Part shown: piece by piece, positions 1 to 6,947 of the stretch
How the letters are laid out: the number at the start of each line of letters is the position of its first letter
Position numbering within the stretch: position 1 is the first letter of the stretch
Assembly: GCA_902513935.1 (NCBI GenBank)
Contig: CABXOR010000021.1
Span: 1 to 28,688 of the forward strand
Direction: 5' to 3'
Length of the DNA stretch: 28,688 nt
From: an uncultured SAR324 cluster bacterium
GTDB lineage: Bacteria; SAR324; NAC60-12
The notes under the pieces: model-generated
Told to the model about the DNA's origin: nothing
The model's database searches: none
Seen by the model: only the letters and a program-made list of their open reading frames with translations
Position numbers and translations under genes: made by a program

Positions 1-562
1 CATAACCAAGTTCAGAAAATATTTTTGTCATCCACGCACGTTCTTCGGGTAAAAACCCAGAATTTTTTCGGTTGTTTCTCCAGTTTTTCAAATCAATCTC
101 CTTGTGCGCAATATTCCAGTCTCCGCAGATTATAATTTCCCTTCCGGATAATTTAGCTTCCAAAAGCCATTTATCTAAATAATCCAGTACCTTGTACTTA
201 AAATTTTGCCGAATATCTCCGCTACTTCCGGAGGGTAGATAAAGTGAGACAATACTCAATTTGCCAAAATCTGCCTGAATGAAGCGGCCCTCTTTGTCCA
301 ACTCAGACCAGCCGATACCTTCATGAACTCGATCCGGTTTTTTCCGGAAATAAAGCCCAACTCCTGAATAACCTTTTTTTGTAGCAAATACAAAGGCACT
401 CTTTAAACCTGGTGGATTGTGCATGATTTCAGTTAGTTGCTCTGGCTGAATTCTGGTTTCCTGCAGGCAAACCAGATCTGCTTTTTGTGTATGTAGCCAT
501 TCAAAAAAACTCTTTGAACTTGCCGAACGAATTCCATTAAGATTGGCAGAAATTATCCGCAT
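1..562 (-). CDS. xth: Exodeoxyribonuclease III, 3' end outside the window
   Basis: This is the 5' part of an ExoIII/AP-endonuclease-family gene, read from its ATG at 562 down to the window edge (187 codons). The family removes nucleotides 3'->5' from duplex DNA and cuts at abasic sites in base excision repair. Visible motifs are MRIISANLNGIRSA at the N-terminus, LQETR (metal-binding Glu at about residue 35), SLYLPSG at about 106-112 and GDWNIAHKEIDLKN beginning at about 147, which carries the catalytic Asp and Asn. Family members are usually 250-270 residues, so roughly 70 residues including the C-terminal SDH motif lie beyond base 1. The reading frame is uninterrupted in the window. It is separated from rsmG upstream by a short repeat element, so it is probably transcribed separately. 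Family assignment is firm; exact substrate preference is not visible. Confidence 0.95.
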   Translation of the reverse strand, partial: MRIISANLNGIRSASSKSFFEWLHTQKADLVCLQETRIQPEQLTEIMHNPPGLKSAFVFATKKGYSGVGLYFRKKPDRVHEGIGWSELDKEGRFIQADFGKLSIVSLYLPSGSSGDIRQNFKYKVLDYLDKWLLEAKLSGREIIICGDWNIAHKEIDLKNWRNNRKNSGFLPEERAWMTKIFSELGY

Positions 563-619
563 GTTAAATATAAGGGAAAATTTGTGTATTTATTTACAGT
601 ACATTCACTAGTTTTGTCA

Positions 620-698
620 TGTCACCCCGAAAGAATGTGAAGAATCTTGCACGATATCAGTATTTTATCAGATCTTTCTCTTCGGTTGAGATGACAAA
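620..698 (-). repeat. Copy A of an ~80-bp dispersed imperfect palindrome
   Basis: The reverse complement of this 79-bp stretch aligns without gaps to the first 74 bases of the element at 27498-27579, with 57 of 74 identities by my hand count. One end reads TGTCATCTCAACCGAAGAG. The other end, read inward, is TGTCACCCCGAAAGAATG, so the ends form imperfect inverted repeats and a transcript could fold into a long hairpin. It lies between the stop of rsmG and the start of xth. No ORF is evident. It looks like a small non-autonomous mobile or REP-like element; its mobiliser is not in the window. Confidence 0.8.
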
Positions 699-730
699 CC
701 GTAAACAAAAATATCATTATTTTATGAGAA

Positions 731-1471
731 CTAGTGTCTAACGAGTTCTGTTGAGGAAAATTCTAAAGATATTAAATATTTTTGATTCTCAGCAAAATGT
801 GGATATCCCTTTAGTACCATCAGAGACTTCTTGACTTTGACTCCGGAAACTTCTTTAGTCAGTGCCGTTACTTCATTCCTGATTTCTCCCCCCTTAAAAA
901 TATGCAGTACTGAATCCGGTTTTCTCAAATCAGAGGTCCAGCGTACTAAATCGATCAAAGGTGCAACTGCACGTGCTGTCACAAACCGGAATTTATGACG
1001 CCAGGGACGTTGTTTGCCTAACTCTTCCCCCCGCCCAGGGACAGTCTGAACATTTTTGAGCTTTAATGCATCAATCATTTGTTGAATGACCACAATTTTT
1101 TTCTGACGTGAATCCAACAAAGTAAGCCGCAAATCAGGACGTACTATGGCCAGTATCATTCCCGGCAATCCTCCTCCTGTACCAAAATCACAAATATCTG
1201 CACCTTTTTCAATTTTACGTAAAACCAGTAATGAAAGACAGGGCAATATTTGTTTTTCCCACAATAGATCTGTTTCTTTGCGGGAAATTAAATTTACTTT
1301 CTGGTTAACATCCAGCAACATAACAGCCCACTTTTCCAGCAGCTGCCATTGGGAATCTGAAATCTCAAAATCATTTTCTAAACAGATTTGTCTGACTTCA
1401 ATAGATTTAAGGGGTTTTTGTATTTCACTCATTATTGATTGAGTGTTTGCAGGAAGGAACTTTCTCAGCAT
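731..1471 (-). CDS. rsmG: 16S rRNA (guanine527-N7)-methyltransferase RsmG (GidB)
   Basis: RsmG transfers a methyl group from S-adenosylmethionine to N7 of G527 in 16S rRNA; its loss is a classical route to low-level streptomycin resistance. The SAM-binding motif DFGTGGGLPG is at about residues 95-104. It is followed by the acidic strand end TLLDSRQKK and the TARAVAPL motif near residue 165, all typical of the family. The frame opens at 1471 (246 codons), but an internal ATG at 1432 (MSEIQKPL) would give 233 residues, closer to usual lengths; neither start has a strong ribosome-binding site. It begins about 40 bp downstream of fliW on the same strand with no terminator between, so readthrough from the flagellar operon is possible. 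rsmG often sits beside mnmG and parAB, so this flagellar location is less usual. The function call is secure. Confidence 0.95.
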   Translation of the reverse strand: MLRKFLPANTQSIMSEIQKPLKSIEVRQICLENDFEISDSQWQLLEKWAVMLLDVNQKVNLISRKETDLLWEKQILPCLSLLVLRKIEKGADICDFGTGGGLPGMILAIVRPDLRLTLLDSRQKKIVVIQQMIDALKLKNVQTVPGRGEELGKQRPWRHKFRFVTARAVAPLIDLVRWTSDLRKPDSVLHIFKGGEIRNEVTALTKEVSGVKVKKSLMVLKGYPHFAENQKYLISLEFSSTELVRH

Positions 1472-1512
1472 GAGAACTTTAGTTTCATTGCCGATTACTG
1501 GCTGATGGGGGA

Positions 1513-2016
1513 TTACACAGCTTGTTCTATAGACGTGCTGCTATTCTCAGGATCTTCCTGAGAAGACGACTCAGGAGTACTCTTTTTTAATTTTTCAGCA
1601 AACAATGAATGGCGGGTAGAGTATCTACCATCTTGAACAATGATCTGAATTCCAAGGCGCTTTTCAAGATTAAAAAGCAGGGGGCCCTGTAAATTTATAG
1701 TCACATCTTCCATTTTTTTGGCCATGGTGACCAGGCTATAGACTAACAAATCATCCGTTTTTTCTGCATGCAATTTTTTCAAGTGATCATTTGTTAACTC
1801 AAGCTCATAATTTGTAATAGAGACATGCGGTTCAATCATCACAAAAGCAAGATCTTCACTATCAATGGACTGGAGCCAGCGAAAAGGTGCTGCTGCTTCA
1901 TCTTCCCGGATCACAAAACGATGGTCTTCAGAAAAACCTATCAATCCTGAAGGAAAGCTAATTATTTGATCGTCTTTAACTTCGATCTCACCGAAGCGTG
2001 ATGTTTGAACAAGCAT
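1513..2016 (-). CDS. fliW: Flagellar assembly factor FliW
   Basis: FliW is a small cytoplasmic beta-barrel protein that binds CsrA and allosterically relieves its repression of flagellin mRNA. Flagellin competes for FliW, so flagellin synthesis is coupled to secretion (established in Bacillus and Campylobacter). The sequence shows the family N-terminus, with FGEIEVKDDQIISFPSGLIGF followed by FVI and then PFRWLQSIDSEDLAFVMIEP. At 167 residues it is slightly longer than usual, owing to a Ser/Glu-rich tail after about residue 145 that looks disordered. It starts 14 bp downstream of the csrA stop, so the two antagonists are almost certainly cotranscribed and made together. It is the last flagellar gene of the block. 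Confidence 0.95.
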   Translation of the reverse strand: MLVQTSRFGEIEVKDDQIISFPSGLIGFSEDHRFVIREDEAAAPFRWLQSIDSEDLAFVMIEPHVSITNYELELTNDHLKKLHAEKTDDLLVYSLVTMAKKMEDVTINLQGPLLFNLEKRLGIQIIVQDGRYSTRHSLFAEKLKKSTPESSSQEDPENSSTSIEQAV

Positions 2017-2030
2017 TAGTGTTTTATTGA

Positions 2031-2261
2031 TTAGAGTTTACCAAAAAGGTGTTTGATTCCGGATAACGAAAGTGGGGATTCTTCTGCCGCACGCCTGTTT
2101 TCTTCTTGAATGCTTATATATACTTCTTCTCTGTGGATTATATAACTTCGGGGTGCATCAATTCCAATTCGAACTTGTTTCCCCTTGACCTCAACCACCA
2201 TGATTTTTACATCATCCCCAATGGTTATACTTTCTCCCGACTTCCTTGTCAGTATGAGCAT
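2031..2261 (-). CDS. csrA: Carbon storage regulator CsrA
   Basis: CsrA is a dimeric RNA-binding protein that recognises GGA motifs in hairpin loops and usually blocks translation. In species with FliW it is chiefly a repressor of flagellin mRNA. The sequence has the canonical start [17 protein letters not shown], the central [13 protein letters not shown] stretch and the RNA-contacting segment IHREEVY. It ends in a 76-residue product, longer than the 61-residue enterobacterial form. Longer C-terminal tails occur in FliW-partnered CsrA proteins and are implicated in FliW contact; that is family knowledge, not shown here. It sits between flgL and fliW in the late flagellar operon. Confidence 0.97.
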   Translation of the reverse strand: MLILTRKSGESITIGDDVKIMVVEVKGKQVRIGIDAPRSYIIHREEVYISIQEENRRAAEESPLSLSGIKHLFGKL

Positions 2262-2329
2262 ATTGATCTGTCTTCTTGAAAATTAATTCCAAATTATACA
2301 AAGACTGTGATTATCATTCACAGGTTAAA

Positions 2330-3631
2330 TTAACGGAGAAAATCCGACAGTGACGGTTGGATCAAGCGGGCTCCCGTATTCAGCGAAAGTGTGTTGTTGG
2401 CCTCTGCGACTTTAAGGTCCACAGTTGCTTCCGCAACATCTAAATCCTGGATATCAGAAAGTTGTCTCTCCTTTTCAAACTGCTGATTTTCCAGCCTGGA
2501 CTGAGTTGAATAGAGCTCGCGAACAATATTTCCAACGTCTGCCTGCTGCTTCAGAACCTGATTTTGTGCCAAGTTAAGCTGATCTAAACGTTTTGCAATC
2601 GCAATGCCATCATTTTCTAGAAGAGCTCTCTCCATTGCCGCAAGTATAGAAAACGTATCCACGCCATCCTTACCCTCTCCAAGCAGCAGTTCCTGAGCAG
2701 TAATATTTATCGGAATTGAAAGTCCATTTGAAATCAAAGATTCTTTTTTATGTATTGATCCATTATATGATATTTCCGGGTTTGGTTGATACACAAACTC
2801 AATTCCTTCCGGAAACAAAACACCAAGTGCATCCAAGTCAAATTCTGCCGATTTCTCTGAATTAAAATCAAATTGTTTTGGCAGAATGTTGTCCAAACGA
2901 CCTTCCTGGTCAGAAAATTTAAGCAAAACCTGGTCGTTAAGTTTCCCATCCTGGTTAAATACGTGAATCACCGGACGTAATGCCTGTTCTTTACTCCAGG
3001 TTCGTCCACCATCGTCTGAAATCTTTATCCTGGCTTGTCCCCAAATTCCGCCTTTTGTGACTTTGATTCGGTAGTTATTAGTAGAAAAACCCTCAAATTG
3101 AGCTCTAAATTGTTTCACATCCAGCAATTCTCTAATGTCTTTCTGCGCAACTCCGCTTTTTTCAACTTTTACCGGTTGAAATATACCATTTTTTTTCAAA
3201 GCAGGAGAAAGACTTTTTATGCCCGAAAACAAATAAAGTTTTCCTTCACGCGCATTTCCGGTGTTAAATAAAGTTTTCCGGGCCACAGCAAACTCTCGAG
3301 CCACCATTTGCCTGGTTTCTTCGTTTGAATCGCTGCCGGCCTGTGAAATTGCAAGCGTACGAATTTGTCCCAATATTTCATTAATATGTCCAATTTCCAG
3401 CTCCGAACGCTGCAACCAGGCAATATTGTCTTCAACGTTTTGGAGCTGCTGTTTCTGTGAAGAAAGTGTAGTTACAATATCCTGTGACCTGGCTGCACCA
3501 ATTGGATCATCCGAGGTTTTGTTTAAACGACGGCCCGAAGCCATCTGGACTTGAATATCCTGAAGTTTCCCTGAAGATCTTTGAATATTGTCTACTACGT
3601 GGTCACGCTTAGTGACCTCAGTTACACGCAT
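2330..3631 (-). CDS. flgL: Flagellar hook-associated protein 3 (FlgL)
   Basis: FlgL (HAP3) forms the second junction ring between hook and filament and is exported by the flagellar type III system. Residues 1 to about 140 are the flagellin-like helical N-terminus, with MASGRRLNKTSDDPIGAARS and an adjoining heptad-rich stretch. The last about 90 residues form the matching C-terminal coiled segment, ending in the flagellin-like NNTLSLNTGARLIQPSLSDFL. The middle (about 140-330) is a variable beta-rich domain expected to be surface-exposed. The 433-residue length is within the range for FlgL with an inserted domain. It lies directly downstream of flgK (80-bp gap), as expected for the two junction proteins. 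No strong ribosome-binding site precedes the ATG. Confidence 0.93.
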   Translation of the reverse strand: MRVTEVTKRDHVVDNIQRSSGKLQDIQVQMASGRRLNKTSDDPIGAARSQDIVTTLSSQKQQLQNVEDNIAWLQRSELEIGHINEILGQIRTLAISQAGSDSNEETRQMVAREFAVARKTLFNTGNAREGKLYLFSGIKSLSPALKKNGIFQPVKVEKSGVAQKDIRELLDVKQFRAQFEGFSTNNYRIKVTKGGIWGQARIKISDDGGRTWSKEQALRPVIHVFNQDGKLNDQVLLKFSDQEGRLDNILPKQFDFNSEKSAEFDLDALGVLFPEGIEFVYQPNPEISYNGSIHKKESLISNGLSIPINITAQELLLGEGKDGVDTFSILAAMERALLENDGIAIAKRLDQLNLAQNQVLKQQADVGNIVRELYSTQSRLENQQFEKERQLSDIQDLDVAEATVDLKVAEANNTLSLNTGARLIQPSLSDFLR

Positions 3632-3710
3632 TTAAAGGACTTGTGGTTTAAGTTTTTGACAAAAGCTTGGGTTGCCCTCTTACTTTCTTCTGTTTCTTTT
3701 GCTTGATTCA

Positions 3711-5402
3711 TTACATATTAATAACGGTTTCCATCATTTTATCTACTGTGCTGATAAAACGTGCAGATGCTTCGTATGCTTTCTGATACTGCATCATATC
3801 AGTCAGTTCTTCGTCCATATTGACTGCACTGATAGAACTCCTGATTTCCTTAAACTGCCTCACCATACTTTCCTGTTGTGCCTGCTCCGTTTTATTTCTT
3901 TGAATTTTCAAACCCATTCCTGTGAGCACACCATTATAATACTCATCAAAAGTCATGGTTTCATCTCTCATAGTCGGACGTGTCTGCAGCTTCGCAATTT
4001 CCAGTGCAACCCGGTTATCTCCATGAATAAGGTCCTTGCCTGTTGAAATGTTATTCGTGTTTTCACGAATATGCTCACTTAGCTGGATATCTTCCGCTCC
4101 TTTGAGTGTATTAAAAAAACTATTCAAACCCAGAACCTGTGTGATGCTGGATTGATCTTCACCAAAAATGAACTTGTAGTCCGGTGCACTTTGTAATAGC
4201 AGCGAGCCGTCTGACTCTATGGAAGCCTGTAACAATCCTGGATCGTTGATGGTTTGATTCAGGCGTTGAACAATATCGGGCAAGGTATCTTTCCCTGCCT
4301 GAATCTCAATTTCATAAGTTTCCAGAATTTCATTATGAGGATCAACTAAATGGAGCTGGAATATTCCATCTTTCAGGAAAGGCAGGGGTTGGTTAAGTGC
4401 ATCCGGATTTAAGCCGAAAGTACTCTTCATCATTTCTGCGGCAGAATTTATTCCAGTACCTGTTGCGTGAATCCTGTTAACTTTTCCTGCAAGACTGAAG
4501 GCGATTTCGTCGAGATTATGCTGGTAGCTCACAATTGTTTCATCGCGCATTCTTAACATTTCACTCATTTCTCCTTCTCGAAAAGTGCGAGTCAAATCAC
4601 GGCGATTGTCATTTGTCGAAATTCCATCGACTCTAAGCATACCTAATTCACCGCCCTTCATTGTACCTTCAAGATGATAGCGGCTATTCCCCTCTACCAG
4701 AGTCCAGTCACGGCCGATGATAACTGTAGTTCTTCCATTGGGATCTTCAAAAGAGTTAATGTCCACCAGGTCTGACAACTCCTCAATTGCCTGATTGCGG
4801 GCATCCCTCATATCGTTGGCTTTCCGCTGGCCGCCGCCCTCGTATAAGTTAATCTGTCTATTCAACTCGGCTACTTTCTGACCTAACTCATTTACTTTAT
4901 TTATATTTGCATTAAGACGGCCGTTAATTTCTTTACGCAGCCCGTCAAGTTGAGAGTGCATGTTACGAAAGCGGCGTACCAGTACGTCACTATGCACCTT
5001 TACCTGCATTCTGGCTGATTCAGATTCCGGCTGATTCGAAAGCTGGCTCCACGAGTTCCAAAACTCGTTTAGAGCCTGGTGTAAGCCGTTTCCCTCTGTT
5101 TCACTAAAAATAATTTCAATTTTTTGCAGGAATTCTCCTCGAGACTTAAACATGCCTGAACGCGGATTTTCCTGGAGGATTTTACGTTGCACGAATTTAT
5201 CATAAACCCGGGAAGTCGGCTGGGCGTCAGCACCTCCTCCTACTCCAGTGGGATCTGGTGCAGACGTGCCTGAGTGAACTTGCTGGCGGGAGAAACCTTC
5301 AGTCTCTTGATTGGCAATGTTATGCCCAACTGTTTGCATTGCACGCTGATTGATACTCAGGGCGCGCTGTCCCAGATTTAGGGAACTATTGAGCGAAGGC
5401 AT
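3711..5402 (-). CDS. flgK: Flagellar hook-associated protein 1 (FlgK)
   Basis: FlgK (HAP1) forms the first hook-filament junction ring and is exported with the help of FlgN. The N-terminus has the rod/hook signature ALSINQRAMQTVGHNIANQE, followed by EGFSRQQV. A long helical region (about 90-200) includes the family segment LNEFWNSWSQLSNQPES. The C-terminus returns to a helical tail with NMDEELTDMMQYQKAYEASA near residue 530 and ends in MMETVINM. The 563 residues fit the family. Its gene follows flgN by about 50 bp and precedes flgL, the usual HAP order, within the operon that begins at the sigma-28 site near 6600. Confidence 0.95.
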   Translation of the reverse strand: MPSLNSSLNLGQRALSINQRAMQTVGHNIANQETEGFSRQQVHSGTSAPDPTGVGGGADAQPTSRVYDKFVQRKILQENPRSGMFKSRGEFLQKIEIIFSETEGNGLHQALNEFWNSWSQLSNQPESESARMQVKVHSDVLVRRFRNMHSQLDGLRKEINGRLNANINKVNELGQKVAELNRQINLYEGGGQRKANDMRDARNQAIEELSDLVDINSFEDPNGRTTVIIGRDWTLVEGNSRYHLEGTMKGGELGMLRVDGISTNDNRRDLTRTFREGEMSEMLRMRDETIVSYQHNLDEIAFSLAGKVNRIHATGTGINSAAEMMKSTFGLNPDALNQPLPFLKDGIFQLHLVDPHNEILETYEIEIQAGKDTLPDIVQRLNQTINDPGLLQASIESDGSLLLQSAPDYKFIFGEDQSSITQVLGLNSFFNTLKGAEDIQLSEHIRENTNNISTGKDLIHGDNRVALEIAKLQTRPTMRDETMTFDEYYNGVLTGMGLKIQRNKTEQAQQESMVRQFKEIRSSISAVNMDEELTDMMQYQKAYEASARFISTVDKMMETVINM

Positions 5403-5455
5403 ATGACAATGCTGAAATGGTTAGGGTTCCTAAACGATTTTAGTGACTTATGAAG

Positions 5456-5938
5456 TCAGGCTTCGGTACGGGACATTGTGTTGGTACCATTTTGCAGTTT
5501 CCCCGCATCTGAATAAGTCGGAGGACCGTTCTGGAGCTGACTCACGAACCTAATAGAGGATTCAACAGATTTTAAACGACCTGATGCCTGGAGAGCGTTT
5601 TCATCCGCAATTTTGCGTATTTCGGTAACCAGGCTTTTCAACCGTTCAAAACATTGTTGAAGTGATTTCGAGAATTCATCCTCAGTCCTGTCAATAATAA
5701 CGCTTAAAGTCAGTTCCTTTGATTTAGTGTTCCAGGAATCTGCAAGCTTTTCAACGAACTGAACCCGCTCCTTCTCGAGTCGGGCAGTTGCGCGTACACA
5801 ACGAGACTTTTCGCCTTGAAGTTTAAGCAACTCTGAACCTCGTAAACGCCCAAATCCCTCGAATTCTTTTTGCAAATGTGAAATCAACTGCTCATGCAGC
5901 TCCACTTCCTGTTGCAATATATTCAATAATTCTTTCAT
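5456..5938 (-). CDS. flgN: Flagellar export chaperone FlgN
   Basis: FlgN is a small cytoplasmic chaperone that binds the C-termini of FlgK and FlgL and delivers them to the export gate. The 160-residue product is almost wholly helical, with a coiled-coil-like N-terminal half (LLNILQQEVELHEQL, then QGEKSRCVRATARLEKER) that resembles the FlgN family in charge pattern and length. There is no signal peptide or membrane segment. The residue similarity alone is weak, as is usual for FlgN. The assignment rests mainly on its place between flgM and flgK, where flgN sits in many genomes. The upstream G-rich GAGGG is too far (about 14 nt) to be a convincing ribosome-binding site. Confidence 0.82.
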   Translation of the reverse strand: MKELLNILQQEVELHEQLISHLQKEFEGFGRLRGSELLKLQGEKSRCVRATARLEKERVQFVEKLADSWNTKSKELTLSVIIDRTEDEFSKSLQQCFERLKSLVTEIRKIADENALQASGRLKSVESSIRFVSQLQNGPPTYSDAGKLQNGTNTMSRTEA

Positions 5939-6000
5939 CTTAAAAGGACACCCTCAACGGACTTAGTTAGGCCACCGTGTTATTTTTCAGCACTTAGAAT

Positions 6001-6297
6001 TCAGCTTATATCTTCCTGAAGAGCATCCTCCAGCATTGTTTTGGCAAGACGTTGCGCATCAAACTGATATTCACCATTTTTTATTTTATCTTTAAGTTCT
6101 GCAACCCGGTCTGCACGTACTTCCGGCTCAGTTGAAATCCGACCTTTTATTTTATTCATCACAAATGTCGAAGTCTTAACTGGAGGTTCTGATGTTCCGG
6201 ATGTCAATCCTGAACGGTCTGCAGTTTTCTGACTGTCTTTAGCAGTCCCTCCCTTGACACCATGAAACTCGGGGGGCTGTTGACCTGTTATTTTCAT
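6001..6297 (-). CDS. flgM: Anti-sigma-28 factor FlgM
   Basis: FlgM holds the flagellar sigma factor FliA (sigma-28) inactive until the hook is complete, and is then exported, releasing late transcription. The product is 98 residues. The N-terminal two thirds are polar and probably disordered. The C-terminal part carries the sigma-binding helices, with RADRVAELKDKIKNGEYQF and AQRLAKTMLEDAL, the standard FlgM pattern. An AGGTGA ribosome-binding site is seen at 6301-6306 (as TCACCT on the plus strand), 6 nt before the ATG. It is the first gene after a near-consensus sigma-28 promoter, so it is likely under feedback by the factor it inhibits. A hairpin-rich leader of about 285 nt separates promoter and gene. 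Confidence 0.92.
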   Translation of the reverse strand: MKITGQQPPEFHGVKGGTAKDSQKTADRSGLTSGTSEPPVKTSTFVMNKIKGRISTEPEVRADRVAELKDKIKNGEYQFDAQRLAKTMLEDALQEDIS

Positions 6298-6335
6298 AAT
6301 TCACCTGTCAATGTTAAATAGTTTAGATCCCTATC

Positions 6336-6510
6336 TCTGCGGGAATGTCCGGTGTAAGCCGACATGCATACCCGCAGACTCTGACGAGCACAACTAAAAA
6401 TGTGCAGTTCGCTAGCCTGAGAAGGCCCATAGGGCGTGTAAACTAACATGATTCAAGAAGCGTTTGCTTCCAAAATTGCGCATACAGACACTTTAGTCTT
6501 GGGCCTCAGG
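6336..6510 (-). promoter_or_regulatory. Hairpin-rich 5' leader of the flgM operon
   Basis: The 323-bp gap between flgJ and flgM holds no gene. If transcription starts at the sigma-28 site, it gives an RNA leader of about 285 nt. By eye I find an 8-bp perfect stem (TCTGCGGG 6336-6343 with CCCGCAGA 6371-6378), continued inside by ATGTC/GACAT and GG/CC. A long-range stem pairs CCTGAG and GCCC (6416-6428) with GGGCCTCAGG (6501-6510). That stem encloses a 5-bp GAAGC/GCTTC hairpin (6457-6470) and a 4-bp AGAC/GTCT hairpin. A further GCACA/TGTGC hairpin lies between the two main parts. No T-tract follows any of them, so they are not ordinary terminators. I recognise no known riboswitch class. Function is unknown; translational or CsrA-dependent control of flgM is a guess. 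Confidence 0.5.
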
Positions 6511-6581
6511 TCAGATGTTACCGGGTCTGGAAAGGCCATATATTTGCTTTCCTGACAAGTCACAGAAACACCTTATTGCAT

Positions 6582-6609
6582 GTATCGGCCAATCAATCAC
6601 AAAACTTTA
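6582..6609 (-). promoter_or_regulatory. Sigma-28 (FliA) promoter upstream of flgM
   Basis: On the minus strand the site reads TAAAGTTT, 12 bases, then GCCGATAC. The enterobacterial FliA consensus is TAAAGTTT-N11-GCCGATAA, so 15 of 16 defined bases match and the spacer is one base longer. It begins about 12 bp beyond the flgJ stop codon and points into flgM-flgN-flgK-flgL-csrA-fliW, which is exactly where a class 3 flagellar promoter is expected. No other match of this quality was seen in the window. Confidence 0.85.
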
Positions 6610-6620
6610 GCGTTTTTTTA

Positions 6621-6941
6621 TTATTTGTCTAAATTCGATTTCAACTGCTGATAAATCATCTCCCCCAAACCAAGACTTCCGGACTTTGCAGAAATTTTCG
6701 CATATTGTTCATCCAGTAGGGATTGGAACATTATTTCACCTTCTGACTTAGGAAGCAGATCAGACTCAAAAGATGATTCCCGCATTGTTTTCAACATCTG
6801 CTGGATAAAAATCGCCTCAAACTCACTGGCAGTTTCACGGAGTTTTGCATCGTTGGTGACTCCTTTTATTTGAGGATCCGCCTTAAATCGATCGGCACCT
6901 AGGGTCAGTACAGATAAAGGTAGTGGCATTGATACTTTCAT
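6621..6941 (-). CDS. flgJ: FlgJ-type rod-binding protein without muramidase domain
   Basis: The 106-residue product matches the N-terminal rod-binding (rod-capping) domain of FlgJ, with ETASEFEAIFIQQMLKTMRES near residues 36-56 and KSGSLGLGEMIYQQL near the C-terminus. In enterobacteria FlgJ also has a C-terminal peptidoglycan hydrolase domain that opens the wall for the rod. That domain is absent here, as in many alpha-, delta- and epsilon-type bacteria, which use a separate enzyme. The gene follows flgI with a 6-bp gap and is surely cotranscribed with it. The short length is therefore a family variant rather than a truncation; the frame is intact and ends just before the sigma-28 promoter. 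Confidence 0.88.
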   Translation of the reverse strand: MKVSMPLPLSVLTLGADRFKADPQIKGVTNDAKLRETASEFEAIFIQQMLKTMRESSFESDLLPKSEGEIMFQSLLDEQYAKISAKSGSLGLGEMIYQQLKSNLDK

Positions 6942-6947
6942 TTTCGT

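Noticed and set aside
6298..6620. Known riboswitch (for example c-di-GMP GEMM) in the flgM leader
   Set aside because: The conserved GEMM core and other familiar riboswitch cores are not present by eye.
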